Assembly: GCA_011634665.1 (NCBI GenBank)
Contig: WAEK01000007.1
Location: 2,638,501-2,702,500 of the forward strand
Direction: 5' to 3'
Source: Mortierella sp. BCC40632
Taxonomy: Eukaryota > Mortierellomycota > Mortierellomycetes > Mortierellales > Mortierellaceae
Length of the DNA stretch: 64,000 nucleotides
Below, one piece after another: positions 1 to 12,421 of the stretch. The position numbers were made by a program, and so were the translations under genes. The notes below the pieces were generated by a model. That model searched no databases. It saw only the letters and a list, made by a program, of their open reading frames with translations, and was not told the origin of the DNA. How positions within the stretch are numbered: position 1 is the stretch's first letter; each line of letters starts with the position of its first letter.

Positions 1-2660
1 GTAATGTACAATAGCCATCCAATTCTGCCCTTTTTCCTTTTTCTTCTTTGTTTGTTTGTTGTGATGGGCATGATGGTGCATTGATTCTCCTGCTCAGGGT
101 CAAAAGACTGATGTGGGAGAAAGAAAGAGAGAACGGGGAAGCATGATTTGAGAGAAAGGGCGAGCTGGACAGACCAAAAGGGACGTAAGGCATCTCTTTT
201 TAGAAAAGAAAAAAAAAAGTTAAAAAAAATCCACCACTCGGGGGCGCATGCCTCTTACTCCCTTTCTCTATTTTCTCCCTCTCTTTTTTTCAAGATATGG
301 TGTGCTCAATGCTCAAGACTACCACTCACCTTCCTAGGATTCGAGAGGACAAGTAGCAAGCTATTCAAGATCGCTCGCTCTTTTTTTTTTTGTGAAATGC
401 ATAAAAAAAAGGTTAGATCCTCCTTTCTTTGTTCTGTCTTTGCCATCGATCACTCTCCTTTCCACCTTTCCTTTCCAATATCCTCTTTCATGGCAGGGGG
501 TAATTCTAATGGAGTTATCTCTGCTTGGCATGAGAGAAGGGAAGTGTTTTGTTAATGAGAAGGTCAACATGCTCTTGAAAAAAAAAAAAAAAAAAAAAAA
601 AAAGCCAAACTCAGATCCAGATTGTAACGTCTAGCGTACCTTGTGATGGATCGCACTACAAACCAAAACTCCTTTCCTTTGCTACCTTCCTAGCTACACT
701 GTCTACACAAACGATGACATAGAGGAGAAAACTCCCCCCTCCAAGTTATCCGGCGTCCCGAGATCTTTAAGCACTGCTAGGGTCTTTTTTTTTGTTACTT
801 TACTACCATATCACTTTGATAAACTACAATGTCCCGAATGTATAGGTAAGCAAAAAAAAGAGAAAAAAATATCAAGAGATGGGATGATTGCAGCTTGACG
901 CGGCTACTCGGATTGATGCAGGAACTAAAAAAGCCAGGAGCCGGGAGAAAAGGGAACCAATCAGAGTCCTCCATTTTCCATCCGCACTTCGAGATCGGAG
1001 GACCATGGGCCCTTGATCCACGTACCCTTTTTCTCTTCCTCTTTCTTTTTTTCTTCCTTTTGCGATACCGCCCTTCTTTACAATCGCTCTTGGGCAATTG
1101 AGCATGTCGTAGCTCGTTTTTCAGACCTTACTTCTTGTGTACATGTAATACTCCCTGGAGAGAGAGAGTAAAGAAAAAGAAGGAGATGAGAGAGGGTCTA
1201 CTCCAAGGTATGGGAGTCCGAGTGACCGTGGAGTCCCGTATTTCACTTTCTCCTCATGACTGCCTAGACCTGTCCCATTAAGATCAATTACCAATACTTG
1301 CAATTGCCGGCATTGATGCCGCTCACCTCTTACTCTCGCATTTTCACCTTATTCGTACCCTATGTTTGTTTTGGTCCACAGTCGTACTTTTTATTGGTTT
1401 GATAGAATAAAAGCGGTCGTAATTCAGACCCAAAAAAAAGTCTACTGTTGCAATGAGTGATGTTGCAGTGAGCACATGAGTAAGAGAAAGAAGAGGAGGG
1501 AGTCATCTGACCCTCGGACCGTTTCTGACAAGTGTGACAAGTGGCGAGAAAGGGAAAAGGAGTAAAAAAAAGAGGAGAGAGGATCCTTTGCCACCCTTCT
1601 CCAATAAAGTCTCCCTTCGGTAATGAGAAAAATAAAAAGCAGTAACTGTTTCCTCTGTTCACACACTCACACACATGCACCCCGTTTTTCTTTTTCTCAT
1701 TTTTCTAGCACTCATGTATTGGATCAAGTTACTGATTCCTGAACTGGCTTGTCGTACCTGAGTGTGGAAGAGTACGAGAGCAACAACAAAGAAAAGTAAA
1801 AACAACGGCGACTATAGTAAGGACCACAAGAAACTAAGTATATGAGCAGGTTACTTTTTTTTATCATTCACCAACGACGTTTCTGTGCCTCGATGGATCC
1901 TTTTACTGTATACTTTGCTCTATGCCGCTTGCCAGCTTTCTTAACTCTTACTCGTCCAAACATGTACGCCACGTTGTCTCTATCCTTTCCTTCCCCTCAG
2001 TCTCGAAAAAAAAAAAGTTGTGCATCGATAGTGCTCTGTACCTGAACCAGACCATTTTGTCTCGGTCTCTTGTCACTTGAACTTGATCTTTCATTCCCAA
2101 TACAAATGCATGAAAGACAAATTCGGTTGTTAAGCTTCCATTTTTTTTTCTCTGCAACTTGACACCACCGGATTGTCGGGCATCATTTCTGGACAGTGTC
2201 TCTACTTTCGGGCGCGTCATATGCATAACCCCCTCCCCCCCTTCTCTCTTCTTTTCAATGGACCAATGAGAAATATCTCTCTTTCTCTTTAACAGCCCAA
2301 CAACCTTTAGACGAGAGTAGTATCTAGGCAATTGAGTATGATGCGAAAAGCTCGATTGGTTTTCCTATTCTTCTATTTCATCATCTCTGCTTACGTTTCC
2401 TCGAGGTCATTGTAATGACAGACGCGACTTAGGATTTGGGAACCTACTTTTTTTTTCATACGGTCATACACACTTCTTTCAAGTATACTCGATTATCGAG
2501 CGTTTGCTATTTGATCTATAAAAACGTTCAGCTTTCGCCGCTTTGGAGGAAATCATTCACATTCTGCAGCTCCGACCTTCCTCAGTTTCTCTCCTTCACC
2601 TTTTCTCTACCACTCAGGTTCTCATTTCTTAGCAACAACAGTACCAAAAGAAAAGTGCCC
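1..2660. other. gene-free left end and upstream region of the first transporter gene
   Basis: No open reading frame here looks like protein: those present encode runs of Lys/Arg/Phe/Ser from A-rich or T/C-rich tracts. A run of 26 A lies at 578-603. The last few hundred bases are T/C-rich, typical of a fungal promoter and 5' leader for the gene starting at 2661. I see no tRNA or transposon. Confidence 0.6.
578..603. repeat. poly(A) tract, 26 nt
   Basis: Uninterrupted run of A in a gene-free region; one of many long A/T homopolymers in this window. Confidence 0.95.
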
Positions 2661-3082
2661 ATGTCGTCTTCAGCCTTCAGTCACGAGCGTTTGCCCCCCA
2701 CGAGCCAGAGGTCCAATCAATCGGAGACTACCATGTTTGTCCCCTCTAGCAGCCAGGGCATAACCAGAGACGCTTCGTATCAACCCCAAGACCACAGAGC
2801 TCCACCTCTTCCCATGGCCTTGATCAAGCCCGTGGTCTCCACCACCACCCCTACCCCCATTAAGGAATCAATCGCAATGTCGTTGCAGCCGTTTGGGATC
2901 GCAAGTCCGACACCACTCGCACTGTTGGCGACAGCTGTCTGTCTGTTTGTAACGGGGATGTACAATCTCCGGGTCGGCCTGAGCGTTCACTCTCCTGGGA
3001 ACTATATGCTTGGTGTCACCGTCTGCTACGGTGGTATTGGACAGGTAAACAAGAGCATCTTTCGAAAGAAATTACTTCCCAC

Positions 3083-3125
<43 letters not shown>

Positions 3126-3735
3126 AGCTACCTCTAGTTTAACCTGCCCTAATTTCTTTTTTCATTTTTAACCCCTATACCTGATCAATTGGGGGATGGA
3201 TTGGGTAAATGATTAGACAATCACGGGAATCCTCGAGTTTTTGGCCGGGAGTATGATCCGGGGAACTCTCTTTACTACCCTAGGCATGTACTGGCTCTCC
3301 TACGGTGCATTGAGTCTCCCTGGATTCGGGATCGCTCCAACTACCACTATTCTCCAGGGTTCAGAGTCAATCATCACACTCGACCCAGACTACGTTGCTC
3401 AACTTGCTATTATTTCCTTAGCTTGGACCATCATCGCCTCTTTGCTCTGGACCTTGACCTGGAGAACGAATTGGACCAACATCACCCTTTTCTTCCTCGT
3501 GGCTTTGATACAGTGGATCGAGACTTTGGCATTGTTTTTGAGAGTCGAGAGCGGGAGCGGATTGAGAAAGGTTGAAGGTGGATTCATGGTCTTTGGGGCT
3601 CTCTCAGCTTGGTACTTTGCGATGGCATTACTGAGCAAGAGGAGCCTTGGGTCGGTGTATGAATTACCCTTGGGGGAGCTGTCATCCAAAGATGAAGATG
3701 AAGAGACGGGTCTTCTGGCTCAACCTCGAAAGTAA
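2661..3735 (+). CDS. acetate/ammonium transporter family protein (Gpr1/Fun34/YaaH), copy 1
   Basis: Two exons (2661-3044, 3238-3735) give 293 residues. Family members are six-helix plasma-membrane proteins linked to acetate/succinate uptake or ammonium export. Visible family marks are the MYNLRVG...PGNYMLG block of the second helix, the FLAGSMIRGT segment at the start of exon 2, and GMYWLSYGALSLPGFG. The first 70 or so residues are Ser/Thr/Pro-rich and probably cytosolic. ATG 2661 is chosen because upstream in-frame sequence is T/C-rich leader. The NPAPLGL signature is eroded: the Asn is missing (ASPTPLAL), unlike copy 2. The intron carries 40 consecutive A. The family is clear; the substrate is not known from sequence. 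Confidence 0.9.
3084..3123. repeat. poly(A) tract, 40 nt, in an intron
   Basis: Uninterrupted A run inside the single intron (3045-3237) of the first transporter gene. Confidence 0.95.
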
Positions 3736-4550
3736 GGAGAGATAGAGAGAAAAGGAGTTCGAGACCAGGCAAACAACTCAACGCCTGGTACATATTCAAA
3801 CACACACACACACACATTCCCCCCTCTCTTTTTTACTCGCTTGATGCTCTCTCGACTTGCAGCTGTAGTTTGTCTTAAGAGAGCATGTACTTGTCTTTAA
3901 AAAAGAATGAAAGAAAGAAAGGAGAATTGTGCATCGAGGCGAAACCGGTTTCTACTACAGAGCTATATGCAGTGTGGCTCATTGCTCTTGCTTGCTTACA
4001 TGGGCTGACTGTGAAGACGATAAAGAAAGGGGAGAAGGAGAGGATGGGGGATCTAGAACGATCGAGCTAGCGAGTGATTTGAACAGGAACGAGTGGCGGA
4101 GGTGGGAACGGTAGAGTCACCAACATGCAGCATGCAGCACACAATAGCCGTCTTTAGAGATCAAAATGAAAGAAAGAGAGATGGCGACTCACCAGCTGTG
4201 GTTAAAAGGAGCATAATATGCGAGAAAGAGACGCGTGCAGGAGAGGGGCAGTCGCAGACAACCTATGATTTTTTTTTTCTTTTGTGTTTCCAAGCCCTGC
4301 ATCACTGTCCAAATGTGCGGGTGTGCAGTAGGACACGCGTGTAGAACAGTTGAGCTTATTCTCGTCAAAGTTGCTCTCGGCCGCTTTTTACTCAACACAA
4401 AGTGAAGGAGAGGAGGGAGAGAAAGTTTACAGACAAGACAGCAACGAGATGCAGAGGAAAAGGTAGGGGGAGGGGGAAGAGTGCACGAGGTGGTCCAATT
4501 AAAAGCATGCATGGGTGGAAAATGAATGAACGAGTGGATGTGTAGAAAGG

Positions 4551-4596
<46 letters not shown>

Positions 4597-5440
4597 GGCT
4601 GTTCATAGTCTTCTCCCCATTCTTTCTCATGTTCCCTTCTGCTACCATGGGTCACATTCATCAATAATACGTTAGCCTATGTTCATACCCCGGCCTGGAA
4701 GATCCTGTTTGCTCGGATATTTTAGCCTGAGGGCAAGAACACAGGCAGGGAGAGTGAGGGAAAGGAAAAGGAAGGAAAGAAGAAGAATAGATGTGGAGAG
4801 GAGAGAGCGTAGAGGAAAGGGTCAATGCGTCGGTGAGGTCGTATTCGGTGATGGCCTGTCCGCCTCCTCTTTGACCACTGACTGCTTCGACAATTGAGGG
4901 AGCATGTTCATCCGATGCTGCCCTGCAGGGAGAGGAAGAAAGAAACGTTGACACCAGACCTGTCTGGATGACTGCTTGCGCCCCTAATAAATGTCCCTTT
5001 GCACACCCCTTTTCTCATTGCAAGCTTTAAGGCAATAGACAGGGCACTCGATCGTCCTGAGGAGCGAGGAGAGAGCAAGGATTGAACCAAAGTGATGGTG
5101 TGGGACCGTGAATCTCCAACCACACTGAGTGGGTCTCCAGCGACTAGTATAAAGAGAAAGAGCCTCGACAGAAGTTCTTCCTCCCCTTCTCTCTGTACTC
5201 ACTTTCCTTCAACCTGATACTCCCACGCGCTTGTTTTTCATCTTTGCTTCCCTCCACCTGTTTCTTCATTCTCTCCATTGACATTCGATCCCTCTCGGAT
5301 TCCCGTTTCCTGTCCAAAGGCACGCACAAACAAACTGCTTATTTTGGCCCTTTTCTTCACCCCCCCCCCCACCCCTTTCTTTCTTTCTTTTTTTTTCCTC
5401 CAACACACGCGGTGCAGAACTCTTCTTTCCTTCCTTGTCC
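3736..5440. other. spacer between the tandem transporter genes
   Basis: No supported gene. It holds the 3' flank of copy 1, a 42-nt poly(A) tract (4551-4592), a purine-rich stretch near 4740-4830, and a T/C-rich leader ahead of copy 2 at 5160-5430. Six-frame translations are low complexity. Confidence 0.6.
4551..4592. repeat. poly(A) tract, 42 nt
   Basis: Uninterrupted A run in the spacer between the two transporter genes. Confidence 0.95.
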
Positions 5441-6565
5441 ATGAACACAAGCGCAACAACGACTAGCATGGTATCTGCAGATGTTGAGCAAGAGCGTTCA
5501 TCAAGATCCGCAGGATTGCCCGTCACTATTCTTCCACCCGAGTCAATCCACTGGAGACCTTTGGTCATTGGCAATGCCACACCCCTAGGACTGGCCTCAA
5601 TCGGCATGTGTGCCTTTTGTAATGGTCTCTATAACATGAGAGTCCTTGGTTTGAGTGCCAACACCCCAGGGAATTACTACCTCTTGGGCTTGGCGTTCTT
5701 TTATGGAGGATTCGGACAGGTAAAGCAGTTGTGTATTCTTCTCTCCTGTGGAAAAGGAGCAGGGGGAGAGGGATAGAGAGGATGAAAGAAAAAAAATGAA
5801 GCGATGGAAACACTCATGGTCATCTTATTTCAGATACTAACCAGAGATTAAAACAAATCCCTCTTCCCCTGGCCTGCATCTCGCCTTTTTGTATCTAGAC
5901 ATTGACTGGTCTCTTACAGTTTCTGGGAGGAGATTCTTTTGGAGGAACTGTGTTTACGTCTTTCGGTAAGGCATCTCTCCATCCCCTCCATTTCTCTCCC
6001 CCTCCCCTATTAAACTGGCATGACTACCTTCTCTCTTCCTCTTTCCTTTCTCCCCTCACACTGCTAACCAAATTCCGTGTCCATGCTTTGCGAAACAATA
6101 ATAATAATTAAAAACTTCATAGGAGTGTACTGGTTCTCATACAGTGCGCTAATCCTGCCTTCCTTCGGAATCACGACGTTCTCTTCCAAGACTGTTCTCC
6201 TCCAGGGTCCCGGTCAGACAACTGCAAGTGTACTCGATCCGGATTACTTGATCGTGCTCGGCATCATCTCTCTTGGCTGGACCATCTTTACATTTCTTCT
6301 CTGGACCCTAACCTGGAGAACCAACCTCGCCTCGAGTGCATTGTTTGTGATCTTGGGAGTGTCCCAGCTTTTGGAGACGGTTGCTTGTTTTACGATGGTT
6401 GAACCGGGATCTCAATTACGAAAGGTGGCAGGTGGGTTCGCTGTCTTTGGTGGGATTCTTGCCTGGTATTATACGATGGCACTCTTGAGCAAGAAAAGTT
6501 TGGGTTCGTTGTATGAGCTTCCGTTGGGGGATATGACAGCCAAGGATGTAGAAAAAAGTGCCTAA
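5441..6565 (+). CDS. acetate/ammonium transporter family protein (Gpr1/Fun34/YaaH), copy 2
   Basis: Three exons (5441-5719, 5920-5965, 6123-6565) give 255 residues, homologous along its length to copy 1 just upstream. The signature is better kept here: NATPLGL at about residues 45-51, then LYNMRVLGLSANTPGNYYLLG, FLGGDSFGGTVFTSFG and GVYWFSYSALILPSFG. The first intron sits exactly where copy 1 has its intron (after GGFGQ); the second, between TSFG and VYW, is absent from copy 1. The N terminus is shorter. Same strand and adjacency make this a tandem duplication. It probably acts in the plasma membrane in monocarboxylate or ammonium movement. Confidence 0.92.
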
Positions 6566-6986
6566 AGTTATCTCTCCACCCCCCTCCACCCCTTTTTTTT
6601 CCTACTCCCTCTTTTCTCTTTCTTTCTCTTCTTGATCTGCGAGCTCATTTTCTCGCCAAGAAAAAAAAATGTACATAACATAGACACGATTAAAAAAAAA
6701 AAAACACATATATATAAATACAAAAGAAGCGATTCAGAGCGGAAACTGCCACGAGGTGGAAAAAAAAAAAATGTAGAAAGGCTTGATATTTATCTTGAAA
6801 GAACGAAAAGTCTAGATTGTTTCTCTACTACAGCTGAGAATCAAAAAAGAAGGTATGTGTGCATATGTAGTGCATGCGGGTGTGGAAAGGGTGCAAAGCA
6901 TGTATGTATGTGTAAAGGGATATTTACCAGGAGCTGCTGGGTTGACTCAAAAAGAGTCGAAAAAGAAAGAAAGAAGGAAAGAAAAT
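6566..6986. other. convergent spacer between transporter copy 2 and the thioesterase
   Basis: Holds the 3' ends of two convergent genes with A/T-rich sequence. No gene seen. Confidence 0.6.
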
Positions 6987-9858
6987 CTACAAACCAAGGT
7001 TCTTCTTGTTCAACTGAGACATCTTTCGACCATCAAGGCGTCTTCGCTTGCCCTCAATATAGAGCATTGATTCAGCATAGGTACGAGGCATCACCTTGGG
7101 TGTGCTTTCAACCGAAGGACCACTGAACGTGAACCAGAACGTGTTGGTGGTCTCTCTAGAACCCTTCTGGACATCCAAGACATCTGCCTTGACCATGACC
7201 TGGAAGGTGTGGTCATTAGCTTCCGTAAACACCACCTGTGAATCCAAGGACAAGAGTCTCCCCACATTGACGGGTTTGCGGAATGAAATCTCGTCCAATG
7301 ACAAAAACGTGGGTCGGTCCCTGACAAAAACGGATGCATTACAGAATGCAAGCTCGTAGGCCAATCGCATCAAGTATCCTCCAAAAATCTACGAGAAAGA
7401 AAAGTAGTTCTGATAAGTATGCATCTTTCATTCCCCCCTCCCCCTCCTTTCCTCCTTTCCTTGCCATCATTTGTCATTATTGCTAATTACCTTGTCGTGA
7501 ATATTTCGATCCTGAGGTTGCATGATCTGGATAGCGCTCATCTTGGTATCAGACATCCACTGGACATTGTCTGGCTTCTTTTCTGTCGTCCTTGGATCAT
7601 CGTATTTAGAGTATTCAAGGTAGAGGTCATGGATCAGGAAACGTTCTTCTTCAGTCGGTGGTCGCTTGGTCAATGCAGATTCTGCTGCAAGGCGTTTCCT
7701 TGCCTTGTTTTCTATTTTTTTTAGAAAAATGTCAACGGGATAAACTCAAGGTTAGTAGAGTTTTCTTTTCCTTTTTCTTCTCCAAAAATCGGTTTGCTTT
7801 CAATATTGGCTTCCAAGACCTGAACACGGCTCTCTACCAACGTGGCATACCTTCGCCCAACTGGAAGAGTTTCTTTTCAGTGTCGTTCTGGAGCAACAAT
7901 GGGTTGACTTGGGCTGCCTTCCCTGTCTGGGCATCCCTTGCGACCATTGTGAATCGCGCCACCAAGATCGTGTCCCCGCTCTCGTCTGATTTGTCCTTTG
8001 ACACTTCTTCCATCTTCATAAAAACTATATATATATATAAAAAGGTACGTACAACAGAACTCGTTAGATAAGCCCTGAAGGATGCTACAAAAAAAATGGA
8101 TTTGTTCCGCATCCAACAAAAACAATTGCTTAAAACGCCATACCTTCCATCGAACTATATCCAACATAGGTGACATGTCCAGAAAGTCGGAGATCACCCA
8201 CCCCAAAGGGCTTCAAAAAGTCGATCCTGTCCACCGAGGCAGTGACGATCGTTAAGGGCGAGCTATCGGTCCTTCCATCATCTGCATGTTTGTATGAAAT
8301 GGCGCCCGCGAGTGCGTCCAGGTCCTCCATAATCTTGCCGTGTCTACAGAGTGTACAGAATGGCTGTGATGTCAGTCCAAGCTAGTGTCTACTTAAACAG
8401 ACAAAGATGCGGCGAGGTACGCATTTTTCTTCTTCTTCTCTCTTCTCTTTCTCTACCTCACATTGCCACCAAAATTGATGTATTCCTCCAACAGCTCCTT
8501 GTCCTTTGCAAAAGGCAGGATAATCTCTGTATGAGAGTCTTGCATCGACTTCAAGACGAGGTTTCTCTTTTTATATTTCTTGGTTGTGGCTGCACTGGTT
8601 GCACCCGAGGTCGTGCCTGTGGGTGAACCATGATCCGAAGCAAGCTTGTCGATCCAAGAGGTGATGGGTCGAACTGTAAATACTTTGGTGCGTGGCAAGG
8701 ACGAGGCAGCGGCTGCAGATGCAGAGACTGGCGAGACAATGGTTGAAATGGGGCCTAGAGTCGAATGTAAGAGATAGATAGAGAACAAAAAGGGAGAAAG
8801 AAAGAAAGAAAGAAAAAATAATCGGGGATTAGAATGGATAGAGCTTCCAAAGGACCCAGCGATTAGAAGATAAAAATCGAGGGGACTAGCTCGCCCCACA
8901 GCCGTTGTAGGGTTAGATAGGAAGGCAAAAGAGCCACGGCTGCCAAAAAGGAAGAAAGATTAGGAGGATGCGAAACTCAGCACAGATGACTGTATCTACT
9001 AGGGTCTTGAACTCCTATTCCCAGTACAGTTGGCTGAAGAGCGGGGTCTAGAAAGGAGAGTGGATGGGCGGAGCATCTCTGCTGGAACCCAGAGAAACGC
9101 CCAAGATAGGGAGAGCTTCCTAATTAAGGCGCTACCCGACACGTGTCCCCAGCACTATCTTACTAGCTGGCGCACAAGCCAGGAGGTCGTCGAGGACCAA
9201 GAGAGGCACCCTTGAAATGTTCGCATGGTAAAATGCTGAGTACCAAAAAAATAGTAATCCTTGGGGATTGTGCCTCGGGTCCCCTCTTGGGAAACACTGC
9301 CGATCCACTCCGCTATCGCCACTGTACTCATGGCTCAGCCCTTAGGAGAGAACGTCATCTTGCTTGGGGGAGGGGGAGGAGAAGTCACCAAGGTTGAGGG
9401 TTGCACCAGATCCTCAGATCCCTTCAGAGCATATTAAGATCTGGTTTACCTTCTGGGGTGATGACTGTAGTTGCTGACAATCCAGCCTTCTTCGAAGCTG
9501 CGCCCAACTGGTCCAACAGCTCGCTTCCCTTCTTGTCTGCCTGATTTATTGTAAGAGCTGGCGAGTCTGTGGTGGGTATCTTGTCGCGGGTCTGTTGTCC
9601 CTTCGAGGTAAAGTAATGGGGTCTTTCTGCATGAAACAAGCGGATCACTGAGGTCGAAGAAATTGGCGCTGTCGTGGCCTTTGTAGCCCCACTGCCACCA
9701 GCAGTTGTGGCAGTAGTCGACTGTGGGGATGGAGAGTGTGTCGTTGTCGCAGTAATGCGTGGACGCATATATTGCTTTGGTTGAGAGTGGAAGTATCGTG
9801 TGGCATGAGACATGAAAGTTCTCGTGGGAACAACTGCTCGAACAGAAAGTTGTGACAT
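6987..9858 (-). CDS. acyl-CoA thioesterase, ACOT9 type, double hotdog, probably mitochondrial
   Basis: Six exons, 5' to 3' on the minus strand: 9858-9450, 8754-8457, 8343-8144, 8024-7851, 7711-7491, 7388-6987; 567 residues, phases consistent. It should hydrolyse acyl-CoA to free acid and CoA. The N terminus is rich in Arg, Ser and Thr with almost no acid, like a mitochondrial presequence. The first hotdog contains NFGGNVRHGKIMEDLDALAG and the strand VTYVGYSSMEVFMKMEEV. The second begins NIHDKIFGGYLMRLAYELAF and ends with FQVMVKADVLDV. Two hotdog repeats and length match ACOT9. Three introns start with G|GTATG-type donors. Intron 1 (695 nt) is far longer than the others. Confidence 0.92.
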
Positions 9859-10116
9859 TTTTTTTCTTTCTTTGATTTTTTGGGGAGTGTAGTAAAAAAG
9901 TGAAAGAGAAAGAAAGATGTGAATATGCTATGTGTAAAGGGACTGACGGAAGCAAATGGTCAGATACACGCGGGCAATGCAGGGTTTCCGAGGATAAGGA
10001 AGCACAGAGGAAGCGAAATGGGCCGAAGAAAGGACGAATGGATACAAGTTTACGTTCTGTCCTTTTATGATTCAGAAAAAAAAAAAAAAAAAAAAAGCCG
10101 TCCCAAAACTAATTGT
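9859..10116. other. short spacer, thioesterase promoter and RPN3 3' flank
   Basis: Between two minus-strand genes. Contains an A run near 10077-10096 just past the RPN3 stop. No gene seen. Confidence 0.5.
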
Positions 10117-12265
10117 CTACAGGTCATCTTGGCCATCATCCATATCCTCATCAGCTTCAGCAATTTCCTGCACCAACGTCCTTTCCTGGTCTCTCGCGGC
10201 CTCAACTTCTGCCGCATCAATGTTGACGGCCTTCAGAGGGAATCGCATCGCCTATTTTTTTTTTTTTTTTTTTGCAGATATCAGACATGAAGGATAGTTG
10301 GTTAGTCATGTGTCCTACTTATATTCTTTTGCAAAAAAAAAAAAAAAAGCGCTCGCTCATTTTTACCTTCACACTGTCATTGTGCAACTTGAGACAGAAG
10401 GCAATGCGTTGGTGGAACGCATGCTGGGGCTCGTTTGTCGAATAGATATCCACGTTCTCTTTGCTACGCATAAAGCCCTTCTCGTGGTCCAATGTTGCAT
10501 CAATGACGCCGTCCCGGATCGCCTTGGCTACAATGTACTCTGCGTCCTCTTCGCTATCAAGGTGCAGCTTCAGGCAAACATCTCGGAGAGAGATGCGAGA
10601 GTATGACAGCGAGATCATACGGATACCCGTCTTGATGACATTGTGGCGAAGACGGAGAATCAAAGTGTAATTTTTGTCTGCTTGGAAGGTGCTGCTGTGA
10701 GCAGCCAGAGTTTCTTGGAACTTGTTGAGATCTCCGACACGGACAGCTTGTGTGATCTGGAAATAGGGCTGCAAAGCCTTGCGCAGGACGGGCTGTCGGA
10801 ACAGTGAACGTTCTGGAATCTCTCCCATCAACAGCTGCACAATAATCAACAACTTGTTGGCCTGATGGAACATAGGGAAGGAAACACAGATGTTCCGGTC
10901 AATATCAGAAAGGATGGTAGAGTATTTGACAGAAAATCTCAAAATGGTACATGGTTCACTGGCTTTTCTTTTTTTACCTCTTGCTGGAATCCTGCAGTAA
11001 CGTTGTTTTGTGGCGCCTTGCGAACCGCCTGCATCAAGCTCTGGTGACTCTCTGTGTATTCAAGTTGGATGGCCTTGATGCGTCCAAGGTAATACATGTA
11101 CCTGGCAAGCTGGTTATTGGTGGCAGTCTCTGGGAATGTTGTCTTTGATACCAACTTGTCCGCCTGGTCGTACAAATTGTAGTGGAAGTAGTTACGGAGG
11201 AGAAGGTTGATAAGTGTCGACTGAGTGTCATCATCTCTGCGGAGGGTGGCAGTCCGCTGGGCGTTAAGGAGTACAGGACGGATCTCAGCAAGCCTTCCGG
11301 AAAGCTCGTAGAAGCGAGCATAGTAAAAGTACACCTTTGCTGCAAGCTGATCGAGCGATCTCCTGTTCAGCTCCTGCACAATCTTAACGGTGATATTCGA
11401 CAGCGCAATACCCTATCGACCAGAAAGTGAACGACGCCCAGAGTTAGTTTCCCAGCACTAGGCAAACTGATAGAGTATTTTGTTCAACCCGTGTCGCATC
11501 TAGAACCCACCTTCTCCAATTGGCCTTGGTCAAGCAAATAGACCATGACCAAGAGATGCAAGTACACATCCACTTCCGAAGTCTCTACTCTGTAAGCCGT
11601 CGCATCCTCCTCGACCGTGCCAGCTGGAAGAGCATCTGGTCCAAGGTATTCAAGAAGTCGCTTCTGGGATTCTTCGCCTAAGGTATTCCAGGATAAGGGT
11701 CCACAATTCCATCTGGCAGTTAGATTTTGGTAAGATCATATCCAAATACGACAAATGGTTCTACACTTGGGAGTGGAGGACAGAAGGGACTCATAAAGAC
11801 ACTACCTTTGTTGTATGAGTTCAAGACTGTCTTGGCCAACACCTGCGCTGTTAGGCGCTTTCTGAGCGAGCTAAGGGAGCGAAGGGCGCGAACGGCGAAC
11901 CGCGCCTCGTGGGTCTTGGCTGACTTGGTGAAGAGGACAAAGTGCTGCTTGATGTCTGCATTTAGAATCCACAAATGCAGAGATGAATTAGACATTAGGG
12001 TCGGCATTGACAGGAATATAGTCTTCACATCAGTACTAGCGCTCAGTTCCAAAGGAGAAAGGGCAGCTCCATTTCGACACGCACCTGCAATAACCAAAGC
12101 CTCGAGCTCCTTGGCTCCAAGTACTTTCTCGGTTCCTGAGTCGGCAGTGGCCGCGTCTGTGGTGTCAGACATTTCAACATCCTGGTCTGTTGACTTGTCC
12201 TTGCCTTTGACGTCTTCCTCCTGATTCTTATTCAGACGTGATGAACGGCGTGGTGCTTCGGCCAT
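10117..12265 (-). CDS. RPN3: 26S proteasome non-ATPase regulatory subunit Rpn3 (PSMD3)
   Basis: Six exons: 12265-12085, 11955-11806, 11677-11511, 11412-10978, 10861-10367, 10251-10117; 520 residues, close to yeast and human Rpn3. It is a structural PCI-domain subunit of the proteasome lid. Conserved blocks: [36 protein letters not shown], then [20 protein letters not shown] and the PCI winged helix with [16 protein letters not shown], plus [16 protein letters not shown]. The tail is acidic, ending in a [15 protein letters not shown] run as in other Rpn3. The exon 3 acceptor CCTTAG at 11678 is chosen over a nearby CAG (11713), which would give a stop. It starts 156 bp downstream of the deubiquitinase stop on the same strand. 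Confidence 0.96.
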
Positions 12266-12421
12266 GGTTAATATGTGTAAGGTTGAAGAGAACGAAATGA
12301 AATGAAATGAAAGGAATGTCAAGTTCGTGGTAGACGCGTAAGGCAGGAGGGTCAGCCAGAAAGACTGGGTAGAAAGAAAAAAAAAAAAAAAGACAGCACC
12401 CAGTATTTTATGGAGCATTTA

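Noticed and set aside
148..1097. Several open frames of 70-135 codons near the left end
   Set aside because: Their translations are runs of Lys, Arg, Phe and Ser from homopolymer and T/C-rich DNA, with no domain or splice partner.
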